Of a DNA stretch of 64,000 bases, positions 41,568-50,830 are shown piece after piece. The position numbers and the translations under genes were made by a program. Source of the DNA: [Actinobacillus] rossii. GTDB taxonomy: Bacteria; Pseudomonadota; Gammaproteobacteria; Enterobacterales; Pasteurellaceae. The DNA is taken from contig UFRQ01000003.1 in assembly GCA_900444965.1 (NCBI GenBank), positions 2,294,001-2,358,000 on the forward strand, written 5' to 3'. Numbering within the stretch: position 1 is the stretch's first letter; every line of letters begins with the position of its first letter. The notes below the pieces were generated by a model, which was given only the letters and a program-made list of their open reading frames with translations, was not told where the DNA came from and did no database searches.

Positions 41568-44380
41568 GATTGAATTCCTCTTGCAGCATCGATTCGTTTA
41601 GCCACAACTAAAGCGGCATCAACTTCGCTAAAATGATGTTCAGCCATTAATTGTTTACGTTCTGCTTTTTCCTCTTTTTCAGTCATACCGAGAGCCAAGA
41701 AAAGGCTTGCGGGTACAACGCGGAATAATGCTTCCATATTCGTAGATAGCACCACACCTTCAGTGTATTTACGATCAGATTTTTTTGCAGAAGACAGCAT
41801 GATTTTTTGTGCATCTGTCAATTTACGGAAACGGTCAACATCTTCAATTTCTTTTGTGGTTACATTTAAAAGCTCCCACCACTCTAACATACTGAGTAAC
41901 TTGCTAGATTCATTAGGGAAGTCATCCACATTTTGTGTGGCAAGCCATAACCAAATCCCTAATTTACGCCACATTTTTGAACCTTTCACAAGAAATTTTG
42001 CGAGTAATGGATTAACCGTAATAATGTGAGACTCATCAGTTACATTCACAATAGGGCGATAACTATGCTGATACTTTTCCCCTAGGCTATTGATATGGTT
42101 GATAAGTGAAATATACGAGATTGCTAATTCAGCCTCATACCCATCACGTGCGAACATTGCTAAGTCAACAAGCGTAATGTCCGCTTCTGGCCAAATTTCA
42201 CCTTCTCGGTTAAAGAATTGACCATTTACCCCAGTACAGAACATCTCTAAAGATTCAGCCATTTCAGCTAAACGAGAACGGCGCTCTTCTCGAATCTCAT
42301 CAGAACGGCTCAATTCATCGAGGGCATTTTTGACATCTTCGGTTAATGTTTGGCGACCTTCATTTCTTGTTTTACGCGCAGCCAAGATAATCGCTTTACG
42401 AGTTGCAGCACGATCAGCCCTACTCATTTTTTCATCTTCTTTACTTTCACCCCCAGTAATCATTAGACGAGTGGTTAACTCCATCTCAGCGAGCAGATCT
42501 CGTTGTTCTTCCCCCTCTTCTTCGTCATCATCATCCGTATCATCTGGAACATCTTCAGGATTAAGGGTCATATCTAATAATTTATGGGCTTCAGAAAAGA
42601 GGGGGAGTACAATGCCACTACTTGGTGATAATGTAATGCGATTGACTGTTAACCCAAATCGTTCAGCATAATCAGCAAACAATCCAAAAGAGTTACCTGC
42701 CTCAACAATAAATAAACGAGGACGGTGTATTGCCATCAATTGTGACATCTGCGCACAGAGTGTAGCGGATTTACCAGACCCTGTTGGTCCTAGTAGTAAT
42801 TTATGTGCATTTTTTGTTCTGTCTTTACGATTAAGCGGGTCGAAATCAAAAGGTGCACCACCTCGGTTAAAATAAGTAATGCCTGGATTACCCGTGCCAG
42901 TATCACGACCAAAAACAGGCAGTAAGTTCGCTAAATGCTGCACAAAATAATACTTAGTATAATAATGTTTAGTATCAAGCTGCGGATTGAAGTTCATTGG
43001 CAACCAACGTAAATAACTATTTAACGACGCGACTTCGGCGTTTTCTTTTACTGGCTCAAGGTTATTACTTAATAAAATAGTACGTAATTGACGGGAGCGT
43101 GTGCGTAATTGCGCTTCATTTTCGCCCCGCACATAAAAGGCGATGCTCGCTTGATATAATTTATGATTTTCTTTTAAATATTGCTGTACCGTTTGGCAGT
43201 CTTGTTTTAAGTATTTTGATTCAAAGTTTTCGCCTACCGCACGACTACTGAGTTTATCTAAATGCGCTTCTAATTTATCTTGCGGATGTACAACTATCGT
43301 CGTCGCCATAATGGTTGATTCGGGTAATAAATCAAAAAGGGCGTTAATGTTACGCCCGCGCGTAATTTCACCTGTCATTAAGCCAATTTCAGGTTTGCGA
43401 CGTAGATTATTTACTACAATAACTTCGTGTGGCTGACCATCAAAATACCAATAATCGCCTTTATTTTCAGGTTGAGAATAAAGTAGATTCTCACTGAAAT
43501 CACTGAAAGCCAATGGAATATCATCATTGCTACGATTGACATCCAGATAACGATAGCATTCATTATTGCTCAAACCGTTAAAATTTACTGATGGGTTAGG
43601 ATTAAACCAGCGTAAAAGCCACTGATGAATGGCTTGCTCATTTAAACGTAGAACCTGTAATCCTGCCGTTGTTAATGCATCATCTATACGATCGCAAGCA
43701 TTATTGAGCATCTCAATAGCATTACTTTCTTCGTTTTTATCTATGTAGCGATAAATAACCATCCTTGTTCTACGAATACGTCCAGACCAAGCGGTATTAG
43801 TAACACAGTCATCAATAAACAACCCTTCAGGCTTGCCAATATCTTTAAAATGTTTTTCTTGGATGCGTAACCATTCTTCAGTGAATGCACTGCCTTTTGC
43901 TGAATCAGAAACATAATTACGTAAATTCTCAATATAGGGCTGCAAATCGTCATCATCTTGACAGAAAAATTGCACCACATAAGGATTCGTATCTAATTCA
44001 TCAAAACTATCTTGTAACGCATCTTTAACCAAATTTCGAATGCGACTAAGATAATTCTCATCACGTCCCGCTGTGCCAATAGGTTTAATTTCAAAGACTG
44101 CACCAACACTTCTGGCATCGTCTAATAGCATTACACCTTCTGTTTCTAAAAATTCAGCCCACGGTAAATGATCAACAAAAGAAGGAACCTGACTATATAA
44201 TCGCTTATTATGTTGATCAATTGAAATTTTACCACTACGCTGAACAGCAGAAGGCGTTTTCTCATTATTGAACTCATTCTCTTGAGCATCCGCTTCTAGC
44301 TTAACATCTGTAGACAATGGCGTATTTTGCACTGCCTTGCTCGGCTTAAAGGATGAAAACACTTCACTTAAAAAAGACAT
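41564..44380 (-). CDS. VirB4/TraC-like conjugative transfer ATPase, TIGR03744 family
   Basis: A 938-residue ATPase energising type IV secretion at the inner membrane. The Walker A LLGPTGSGKSATLC lies near residue 530 and a Walker B-like IVNVTDESHI near 775. A very acidic insert (DDTDDDDEEEGEE) falls near 615. The N-terminal TraC-type domain includes EFLETEGVMLLDDARSVGAV. Length and motif order fit TIGR03744. It follows the lipoprotein gene by 2 bp and overlaps the next gene. Confidence 0.92.
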   Translation of the reverse strand: MSFLSEVFSSFKPSKAVQNTPLSTDVKLEADAQENEFNNEKTPSAVQRSGKISIDQHNKRLYSQVPSFVDHLPWAEFLETEGVMLLDDARSVGAVFEIKPIGTAGRDENYLSRIRNLVKDALQDSFDELDTNPYVVQFFCQDDDDLQPYIENLRNYVSDSAKGSAFTEEWLRIQEKHFKDIGKPEGLFIDDCVTNTAWSGRIRRTRMVIYRYIDKNEESNAIEMLNNACDRIDDALTTAGLQVLRLNEQAIHQWLLRWFNPNPSVNFNGLSNNECYRYLDVNRSNDDIPLAFSDFSENLLYSQPENKGDYWYFDGQPHEVIVVNNLRRKPEIGLMTGEITRGRNINALFDLLPESTIMATTIVVHPQDKLEAHLDKLSSRAVGENFESKYLKQDCQTVQQYLKENHKLYQASIAFYVRGENEAQLRTRSRQLRTILLSNNLEPVKENAEVASLNSYLRWLPMNFNPQLDTKHYYTKYYFVQHLANLLPVFGRDTGTGNPGITYFNRGGAPFDFDPLNRKDRTKNAHKLLLGPTGSGKSATLCAQMSQLMAIHRPRLFIVEAGNSFGLFADYAERFGLTVNRITLSPSSGIVLPLFSEAHKLLDMTLNPEDVPDDTDDDDEEEGEEQRDLLAEMELTTRLMITGGESKEDEKMSRADRAATRKAIILAARKTRNEGRQTLTEDVKNALDELSRSDEIREERRSRLAEMAESLEMFCTGVNGQFFNREGEIWPEADITLVDLAMFARDGYEAELAISYISLINHINSLGEKYQHSYRPIVNVTDESHIITVNPLLAKFLVKGSKMWRKLGIWLWLATQNVDDFPNESSKLLSMLEWWELLNVTTKEIEDVDRFRKLTDAQKIMLSSAKKSDRKYTEGVVLSTNMEALFRVVPASLFLALGMTEKEEKAERKQLMAEHHFSEVDAALVVAKRIDAARGIQS

Positions 44381-44382
44381 TG

Positions 44383-44781
44383 TTATAGTCCTCTTGTTCG
44401 TTCACCTGGCTGTGCATATTGCACGCGACTATAAAACGGAATTACTGTTGAATACCCTGGTATTGGCATGGGTTCCCCTGAAGGGGATAGATGAGGATAA
44501 ACGTACATGACAAGATCAGGATTAGGCAATCGAGGAAATAAATTATCAATTTCATTTTCAGCAGTTCGCGTGTAACTACGTTGCTCTTTACTTGAAACAT
44601 AATCCACAGGATCAATCGCTCGATTATCTTGAGAACGATAATGTTGTAATTGCCCAGTACCTGCATTTTTATCCCAAACATCACGCATAGATTGCCCATT
44701 TGTAGGTAGTAAATCCTCGGATGAGGTTGAGCAACCAACAAGTAATGCTGTTAAAAATAGAATACCCATACGTGCTTTCAT
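44383..44781 (-). CDS. Conjugative transfer lipoprotein, TIGR03751 family
   Basis: A 132-residue lipoprotein with lipobox LLVGC (Cys about 17). The conserved MRDVWDKNAG segment and the C-terminal RLPNPDLVMYVYPHLSPSGE, then PIPGYSTVIPFYSRVQYAQP are family marks. It probably acts like VirB7 at the outer-membrane core complex. Located between the VirB10-like gene and the VirB4-like ATPase. Confidence 0.88.
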   Translation of the reverse strand: MKARMGILFLTALLVGCSTSSEDLLPTNGQSMRDVWDKNAGTGQLQHYRSQDNRAIDPVDYVSSKEQRSYTRTAENEIDNLFPRLPNPDLVMYVYPHLSPSGEPMPIPGYSTVIPFYSRVQYAQPGERTRGL

Positions 44782-44791
44782 GATATTTCTC

Positions 44792-46258
44792 CTAATCTAA
44801 TCGTGGTATTGCTTGCGAGACACGATATTTCACTTTACGATCTAATTTGTTGTAATCAATAGAGACTTCTTTCTCTAAATGAATAGCAACTGCATGTCCA
44901 GGAGGAACGTAAACCGCATCAAACATTTGACCATAACGTTCTCTAAACCAATCTGCAGTTTCTTTTAAACCACCGCCTAAGGCTTGACCTAGAATATATT
45001 TCCCATTATCACCCGTAACGGCACCAACAACACTACTACCATCAACAACGGTCGTTGTTTGTGCTTGAGAGAGACCCTGTGCTGCAGCACTAGCTCCAGC
45101 TAATAAGAAGTTTGAGCCTAAATATTCTGGTGCATTCGTTTTACGTTCTCCAGGAACACATGGAACCCCACTTTCATCAGAAATCCAACCAATGCCTTCA
45201 CTATCCTTACCACCTGATTGTGATGAAATAACAATTCGACCATCAGAAAAAACAAAGGTCATACTTTTTACGGAGCCACGCACACAGGATAATGTCCAAT
45301 CCCCTGATGCTGTACCTGAAACAATGGCACCTTCCACATCAGGTAGTTCGAAACCATTTGCGATAAGATTCTCACGCCCAATAACGACTTTAAATGGATA
45401 AGGATCCGTCACATTATTGCCAATGGGTACTCGACCAATTAATGCCGTCATTGAAACAGAACCCAATAATGTTGAGTTTTCGGGCAAGGTATAATACGGT
45501 GTTGAGCCTACCTTAGCGCGAGAACTACCTGCGTTTGTCGCTGTTTCATCTGTTCCCTCAATAAATGGAAGTCCCTTTTTTGGCGTATTTGATGATTCAT
45601 TAGATTTAAATTGGGAAGGAAAACCAAAACTACTAGCTCTAACTCCATCAGCAACAGGTTTTCCATTTGTATCTAAGCCAACTTGATCACTGGGCTCAAC
45701 CCAGCGAGTACCTGGTTCCAATGCAACCTCACCATTATTGCTATAACTTCCATTTCCCACAGGTAAATTACTATTTGCATTTGCAGCCCCAAAACCTTTC
45801 TGAGTACCTGTTTGTCCTGTTTCAGCTGAATTACCACTTACTGTTGGATTGTCTATTGTCTCAACGAGTTGGCGTTTTAACTCTGCAATTTCTGCCAGTA
45901 ATGGTTGTGTTTCATTACGAATAGCTTCATTAATTTGATAGTTCATATCAGCATCTTTACGCATTAAACGCTCATTTTCTCGTTTATACTTATCTAATTC
46001 ATTTAACGTTTGATCAAACTTTTTCTGATTATTTTTGGCCGTCGCAACAAGTGTTCGTAACGTATCTTGTGGCGTATCCCCTTGAATTCCCATCGCTCTA
46101 ATTTCTTCAGGCGTAAGATCATTAATTGAAATATCTAAAACATCACGTTTAGATTGTTCTGTTTCAGGGGTAGCCGAAGAGAATAAAAACCATCCCATTG
46201 CACCAACCATAGCAATGACAATAGAAACGATGACGTAGAGAGCTTTATTGGCTTGCAT
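44792..46258 (-). CDS. VirB10/TraB-like protein, TIGR03752 family
   Basis: A 488-residue protein spanning the envelope: an N-terminal membrane helix (about 8-27), a coiled region (about 70-130, FDQTLNELDKYKRENERLMR), a Gly/Asn/Pro-rich linker (about 145-240) and a C-terminal TrbI-like domain with LLGSVSMTALIGRVPIG, CVRGSVKSMTFVFSDGR and the final VYVPPGHAVAIHLEKEV. It forms the core channel scaffold with the VirB9- and VirB7-like neighbours. Confidence 0.9.
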   Translation of the reverse strand: MQANKALYVIVSIVIAMVGAMGWFLFSSATPETEQSKRDVLDISINDLTPEEIRAMGIQGDTPQDTLRTLVATAKNNQKKFDQTLNELDKYKRENERLMRKDADMNYQINEAIRNETQPLLAEIAELKRQLVETIDNPTVSGNSAETGQTGTQKGFGAANANSNLPVGNGSYSNNGEVALEPGTRWVEPSDQVGLDTNGKPVADGVRASSFGFPSQFKSNESSNTPKKGLPFIEGTDETATNAGSSRAKVGSTPYYTLPENSTLLGSVSMTALIGRVPIGNNVTDPYPFKVVIGRENLIANGFELPDVEGAIVSGTASGDWTLSCVRGSVKSMTFVFSDGRIVISSQSGGKDSEGIGWISDESGVPCVPGERKTNAPEYLGSNFLLAGASAAAQGLSQAQTTTVVDGSSVVGAVTGDNGKYILGQALGGGLKETADWFRERYGQMFDAVYVPPGHAVAIHLEKEVSIDYNKLDRKVKYRVSQAIPRLD

Positions 46259-46266
46259 AGTTCCTC

Positions 46267-47154
46267 CTATTTAGTCGATTGAGGGATAACATTTTTTCTC
46301 GTTGTTACCGTTGTTTTCTTCACTTTTTTAGGAGCTTTATAGATTTTTGTCTCTGGGATTACCGCATTATTTGCATGTCCCTCTGTCACCAAATAAACGG
46401 TGGTTGTATCTTCTGAGCTACCGTAACCACCTAACCAATTATGCTGGAACGTTGCCGCATAAAAGCGACCTTGTAACTCTCTAGGGTCAAGTGTAATGCG
46501 AGAAACGCCGCGATTTTGTAAACGTACTGCGGTGACGACATAGTTATCTAATTGCCAACTCATTAAAGGATTAGCCGTAATTGGATAAGCAGGAAGTAAT
46601 GTAGTGATTTTTTCAGGTAGACGATGAGCAACACGTCTAACTTCTTCAAGAGGCTCTACCGTGCGTAATGGTGCATAAAGTGATTGCGCTGCATAACGCG
46701 TTAATGCCGCTGGAATGGGTAATTGTGGCGTTCTAGTTACCACTTCAGTTTCTGCTAAATCATCTTGATTTAATGAACCTGATTGTTTCTCCACAATACT
46801 ATCAGCCACAACTCGAATAGCTTCTGTAGGATTGCTTACTTTTTTGTGCGCACCAATATCAAAGAGAAATATTTCACCTGTAGCAACGTCACGGAATTCA
46901 AGGCGCGTTGCTTGGAATATTCCAAGTGCTTTTAAGTAAACGGCACCACCTGTAGATTGTATACGCAGTTTTCCCTCCAACTCAGCGGGATAACCGACCT
47001 TGACATTTTTATCCATAAAAATAATTCGCTCTGTATTGACTTGTAATGCAACAGGAATTGGTTTTCTATCCCATTTCATTAAAATATCGGCGAAGGCCTG
47101 CTCAGACATACTGAAAGCCAAAAAGGATAATAAGCATAGTGGTAAGCGTTTCAT
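46267..47154 (-). CDS. VirB9/TraK-like protein, TIGR03749 family
   Basis: A 295-residue exported protein (signal about 1-23, ending AFA). The segments MKWDRKPIPVALQVNTERII, YLKALGIFQATRLEFRDVAT and RGVSRITLDPRELQGRFYAA are typical of TIGR03749. The C-terminus is basic (KVKKTTVTTRK). Predicted partner of the VirB10-like protein in the outer core. Its ATG overlaps the stop of the VirB8-like gene. Confidence 0.9.
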   Translation of the reverse strand: MKRLPLCLLSFLAFSMSEQAFADILMKWDRKPIPVALQVNTERIIFMDKNVKVGYPAELEGKLRIQSTGGAVYLKALGIFQATRLEFRDVATGEIFLFDIGAHKKVSNPTEAIRVVADSIVEKQSGSLNQDDLAETEVVTRTPQLPIPAALTRYAAQSLYAPLRTVEPLEEVRRVAHRLPEKITTLLPAYPITANPLMSWQLDNYVVTAVRLQNRGVSRITLDPRELQGRFYAATFQHNWLGGYGSSEDTTTVYLVTEGHANNAVIPETKIYKAPKKVKKTTVTTRKNVIPQSTK

Positions 47155-47795
47155 TATTTATTCCCCTCTGTATTTTCAACCCCTTCTAAACGTTGAGGAA
47201 TAGAGGTATAGCAGTTAAATCCGAGTCCCCAAGGATTTTTCTGTGAATCAATATCCATTCTGACGATACTGACTGGAAAGCGAGTAAACACACGTTTTAC
47301 GGGTTCGTCTTGAAAATATTCATCCACACTTAAATCTAAATTAACGCCCCAGCTGTCTTTGCTAAATACTGTCACTTTATCTTCACTGAAGCCTCGACCA
47401 ACAATTTCATAAACCCCACGAGTACGATCACGTAATTCATTATGTCTTAATCGGTCTTTATAATCTTGGCGTAGAAACGTTTCACAATTTGGCGTAAGTA
47501 AGGGTTTTAATGCGGTAATATTTTTTTCGTAATCTTCCTCACCATTCACGTTCCATCGATTAAGTTGTTGAAATACTTGATAAGCAAATGCATAGACAGT
47601 TGCATTTGGCACTTCCCACCAAGGGCGTTGGCTACCAGCTCTTATATCAGGTGGAATATGCACATTTAAACGACTTGGGAAGGTATAAATCACAAATGAA
47701 AGCACTAAGATGATGATAAAAAATAGCACGGCAAAAAATTGTGCAGTTCGAATATGACGATCTTTTTCGTGTAATTGACTTTTTAAATTACTCAT
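47154..47795 (-). CDS. VirB8-like protein, TIGR03746/DUF2895 family
   Basis: A 213-residue protein with one N-terminal membrane helix (about 17-40, FAVLFFIIILVLSFVIYTF) and a periplasmic domain. The HIPPDIRAGSQRPWWEVPNA and YAFAYQVFQQLNRW segments identify the DUF2895 family. VirB8-like proteins organise the inner-membrane part of the secretion channel. It overlaps the VirB3-like gene by 4 bp. Confidence 0.9.
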   Translation of the reverse strand: MSNLKSQLHEKDRHIRTAQFFAVLFFIIILVLSFVIYTFPSRLNVHIPPDIRAGSQRPWWEVPNATVYAFAYQVFQQLNRWNVNGEEDYEKNITALKPLLTPNCETFLRQDYKDRLRHNELRDRTRGVYEIVGRGFSEDKVTVFSKDSWGVNLDLSVDEYFQDEPVKRVFTRFPVSIVRMDIDSQKNPWGLGFNCYTSIPQRLEGVENTEGNK

Positions 47796-48163
47796 TTTCG
47801 ATTTCCTTTTTGTCTACGAATGGACCAAGTGCCTTCACGTCGAATAAATTTATTTCCCATTAACATTTCATCAAATTTTTCTTCAATTTTTCGATTTAAA
47901 TAGGCCTCTGGTTTCCCTCGTTTTAATGCAGCAACGATTCCTTTTCCAATTAATACGGTTAATATACATAGCAACATGGCTAAGGCAGGTATCAGCAACC
48001 ACCAATCAGTTAAAATCCACAAAAGGAGCCCAATCATTAAACCAATGACAAATCCAATTGCCGCAGAAATGCCAAACTCAGATACTGTCATCCCGCCGAA
48101 TACCGTTGCCTCCCGATTCAGTCGAGAAGGTAGGAAAGAAATTGTATTTTCACCATCAGCCAT
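47792..48163 (-). CDS. VirB3-like protein, TIGR03750 family
   Basis: A 123-residue membrane protein. The opening SFLPSRLNREATVFGGMTVS is the family mark, followed by two membrane helices (about 28-50 and 53-75) and a basic C-terminus (KFIRREGTWSIRRQKGNRK). Its likely role is to support pilus assembly together with the VirB4-like ATPase. Confidence 0.88.
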   Translation of the reverse strand: MADGENTISFLPSRLNREATVFGGMTVSEFGISAAIGFVIGLMIGLLLWILTDWWLLIPALAMLLCILTVLIGKGIVAALKRGKPEAYLNRKIEEKFDEMLMGNKFIRREGTWSIRRQKGNRK

Positions 48164-48192
48164 ATGAGATCCTTAATCTATACTTGTTAGGA

Positions 48193-48600
48193 TTAGAATA
48201 GACCTACTGCTAATTTAACTAACCATAAGCAGAAGAAGATCACGATAAAACCAACAACAAGGGCAACAATAAAATGTCCCCAACCTTTTTTGCCATTCTC
48301 TGATGTAGCCTCGTTATAAATACTAATTAAGGCTTTCACCACAACAAGAATTGCACCTGCAGCCATTAAAATAGCAGCTAATGTCACCAATGATTTCGCA
48401 ACAATAGCAATAATTTCCATAGGATCTTTTGTACCGCTATCCACACCTGGAATTTTAAAGTCAGGGATTTTGGAAGCATCTACACCTCCACTACTACCTG
48501 ATGTGTTAGCTACCGCATTCTGAATACTCCCCCAAAGGAAGAACATAAATGCAAAATAACGGGAAGAACAAGATTGGTAGAACGATTTAATGATTTTCAT
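48193..48600 (-). CDS. Pilin-like membrane protein, TIGR03745 family
   Basis: A 135-residue protein with a signal-like start, a Gly/Ser/Asp-rich stretch (about 33-58, SGSSGGVDASKIPDF) and two long hydrophobic helices (about 63-92 and 108-132). This VirB2-like layout and the gene position identify TIGR03745, a candidate conjugative pilin. Confidence 0.85.
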   Translation of the reverse strand: MKIIKSFYQSCSSRYFAFMFFLWGSIQNAVANTSGSSGGVDASKIPDFKIPGVDSGTKDPMEIIAIVAKSLVTLAAILMAAGAILVVVKALISIYNEATSENGKKGWGHFIVALVVGFIVIFFCLWLVKLAVGLF

Positions 48601-48620
48601 AATAGAACCTCTTTAGTGCA

Positions 48621-48863
48621 TTAATAAATGAAAAAGATGATCACACACATAATGAGCGTCGCACCTTTTAGGAGAAAAATTAAAAAAGAGAGAATGTCCC
48701 CATCCCATTTCGCAAATCCTTTGAAACCGCTATTTACTGCCCACGCATACACGAGCAGCAAAGCAGCGATAAAAATAATCGATAAAAGAACACGAAGCTG
48801 AGTAGGATCAATACCACTTGCTGCTGAAAACGCCGAAGCAGGAGAATAGTTAGTACCAACCAT
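48621..48863 (-). CDS. Small membrane protein, TIGR03758 family
   Basis: An 80-residue protein with two hydrophobic helices (about 22-42 and 58-79) and the FSAASGIDPTQLRVLLSIIF N-terminal half that marks TIGR03758. It sits between the RAQPRD gene (1-bp junction overlap) and the pilin-like gene. Its role in pilus assembly is unknown. Confidence 0.85.
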   Translation of the reverse strand: MVGTNYSPASAFSAASGIDPTQLRVLLSIIFIAALLLVYAWAVNSGFKGFAKWDGDILSFLIFLLKGATLIMCVIIFFIY

Positions 48864-49189
48864 TATTGCCCCCGTAATTTGGTGTAGTCCTCAGTAAGTG
48901 TACGCAATGCTTTCGGATCTCTAGGCATTGCTCGAGCAGGATTGATATATTGGGTAATACCGCGTTTCACGATGTTCATATCGTGGCGAATTGCTTCATA
49001 ATTGAAGAATTCACGCGTTTTAGGGGATGTTTTAGCAAGCTGTTCCGCTCTTTTTAAAGACAATTCAGCCGCTTCTAACTGTTTGATAGCTTGAGCAAGT
49101 TGCTCTTTTTCTGTTGAGGCATAAGCAGTCATACTACTTGAGGCTAAAACAATCACTATCCATTTCCCAAGGTGTTTTTTAGCAAACAT
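48863..49189 (-). CDS. RAQPRD-family ICE periplasmic protein
   Basis: A 108-residue exported protein (signal about 1-24). The mature part is helical (EKEQLAQAIKQLEAAELSLK) and ends with ARAMPRDPKAL, the local version of the RAQPRD motif. Family proteins (TIGR01690) are encoded at this place in most PAGI-2-class transfer operons. A promoter for the following pilus genes may lie in the 49190-49386 gap, which is shared with a divergent plus-strand gene. Confidence 0.88.
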   Translation of the reverse strand: MFAKKHLGKWIVIVLASSSMTAYASTEKEQLAQAIKQLEAAELSLKRAEQLAKTSPKTREFFNYEAIRHDMNIVKRGITQYINPARAMPRDPKALRTLTEDYTKLRGQ

Positions 49190-49386
49190 AATAGCTCCTC
49201 GTTTTTTAATTTAACTCAAGGCTAAGATTGCCAAAATCACAACAAAAATTTAATGAAAAACTCTGTAGAAAATCGAAAGAGATTTTGCGTATTAATTTCT
49301 CATATATCGAAGAATAAATAAGCGCACTATAACCAGAAAAATCATTGTAAATTAGCCATACTGGACTTTCTGTAGATATTATAAAA

Positions 49387-49728
49387 ATGAAAAAATTCAG
49401 TTATTTTTGGTTAGTTTTTTTCATCTATCCGTCATTTGGCAATACTTACAATACACAAAGAGTCGGTCAAATTTGCCACGCACAAGATGCGCCTTATAAC
49501 TATGCGGGTTTATGGGAAATAAATACATTTGGACATAAAATTTGCAATTATTGGCAATTCTTAGGGGAGGAAGAACGAAGCCTCATTAAGCCCTATATTA
49601 ATGAATATGGCGAAGTGATATTGGAAAAATACGAACAAGCGACCGACATCAACCAAGGCAATTCAGATAGCAATCAAGAGAAAGCTACAGAAACAGATGA
49701 AAGTACATTTATCATCATAGAAGAATAA
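49387..49728 (+). CDS. Isolated secreted protein inside the transfer operon
   Basis: A 113-residue exported protein (signal about 1-18), the only plus-strand gene within 39276-55690. It has two Cys (QICHAQDAPYNYAGLW and HKICNYWQFLGEEER) and an acidic low-complexity tail. No family recognised. Opposite orientation and its own terminator suggest independent expression. Exclusion or surface functions are sometimes encoded this way, but nothing in the sequence proves one. Confidence 0.65.
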   Translation: MKKFSYFWLVFFIYPSFGNTYNTQRVGQICHAQDAPYNYAGLWEINTFGHKICNYWQFLGEEERSLIKPYINEYGEVILEKYEQATDINQGNSDSNQEKATETDESTFIIIEE

Positions 49729-49732
49729 TAAA

Positions 49733-49759
49733 AATAGGCACCTGTAACAGATGCCTATT
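49733..49759. terminator. Bidirectional terminator between 49387 gene and TIGR03747 gene
   Basis: AATAGGCA (49733-49740) and TGCCTATT (49752-49759) with inner CTG/CAG pairs. It separates the convergent genes. Confidence 0.65.
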
Positions 49760-49778
49760 CTTACAACATAGTAAGCCA

Positions 49779-50480
49779 CTACAAAAACTTCTTGAATGTA
49801 GCAGACGTAATGCAAATGACTAATCCAAATAATAATGCAGAAGGGACCAAAATGATATTAGGGTGAATTGAAAAAGGTAATGAAAGGTAAACCACCCATG
49901 AAGTAATCATCAATGGCATTACATATCGGCGAGCGTGGTGATAAATGAATGCAGATTCTCGCCCTGCACCAAATTTACGAATATCACGCATCATTAGCCC
50001 TTCAGTAAGCCCCGCAGCTCCAGCAAAAAGAAATAATGGACTGGTAAATGCAATAATAATTAAGCGAATCACAAAAACAATGGAAACATAAATGATAGAC
50101 TCAATATAAGCTCTACCATAATGATATATCCATTGCTCCCATTGATTAGAGCCAGGATGAGCTAACCAATCTTGAATACCTGTTTTTACAAAAGCCCAAT
50201 AATGCATATTACCAATAATATTAGTCGCTAAATCACCAGAAGAGCGTGTAAATAAACTTTGAGTAAAGTCATCAGATAACCACTGCATTTCAGCAAGCAT
50301 CATATTTTGACTATGCAAATGTCCTTGTTCTGACCACCAAAAAGCAATACCTATCCATTCTAATAAAATACTGAGTAACAAAGAGAGAGCCAACGTTGCA
50401 ATTACCATACTAACTCGACCAAAGAGGCGACTGAATATCCCTCCTTTACCTCTAGGCTTAGAATTTGTTTGTTCACTCAT
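49779..50480 (-). CDS. ICE membrane protein, TIGR03747 family
   Basis: A 233-residue protein with several membrane helices (about 20-42, 128-160, 190-230). The segments LFAGAAGLTEGLMMRDIRKF, GAGRESAFIYHHARR and the ILLEWIGIAFWW stretch identify TIGR03747, which is encoded next to the TraD coupling protein and may assist it. It overlaps the preceding gene by 4 bp. Confidence 0.88.
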   Translation of the reverse strand: MSEQTNSKPRGKGGIFSRLFGRVSMVIATLALSLLLSILLEWIGIAFWWSEQGHLHSQNMMLAEMQWLSDDFTQSLFTRSSGDLATNIIGNMHYWAFVKTGIQDWLAHPGSNQWEQWIYHYGRAYIESIIYVSIVFVIRLIIIAFTSPLFLFAGAAGLTEGLMMRDIRKFGAGRESAFIYHHARRYVMPLMITSWVVYLSLPFSIHPNIILVPSALLFGLVICITSATFKKFL

Positions 50481-50830
50481 TGCAATAAATCCTGTGATTC
50501 AAGCTGGCATTGAATCAGCACATAGCCTTCAATACCTTGGGAAAACATCATATAAAAAGCGAACATTTTTTCTTTCTGCTCTAATTCAGAATGTTCGACA
50601 TCCAATGCCAACCATAATGAAATGCCTTCACCAGCCCACGTTTCGGCAAACTGATGAAGTGAAAGGTGATGTTTAAACAAATCATTAATATAAGGCTGGC
50701 AATGTATTAATAACTCATCTGATTGAGGTAACGCACAAGAAATAAAAAAGAGTCCATCAAATTGAATATATTTATTCGGTAAATCTAATAAATTTATGCC
50801 ATTTTCATTCGGTAAATTATTCATCGTCAT
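50477..50830 (-). CDS. Small protein between traD and TIGR03747, unknown function
   Basis: A 117-residue acidic soluble protein (HLSLHQFAETWAGEGISLWL near 60). Overlaps at both ends (14 bp with traD, 4 bp with the next gene) show it is translated as part of the block. No recognised domain. A gene of similar size often stands here in related ICEs. Confidence 0.65.
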   Translation of the reverse strand: MTMNNLPNENGINLLDLPNKYIQFDGLFFISCALPQSDELLIHCQPYINDLFKHHLSLHQFAETWAGEGISLWLALDVEHSELEQKEKMFAFYMMFSQGIEGYVLIQCQLESQDLLQ

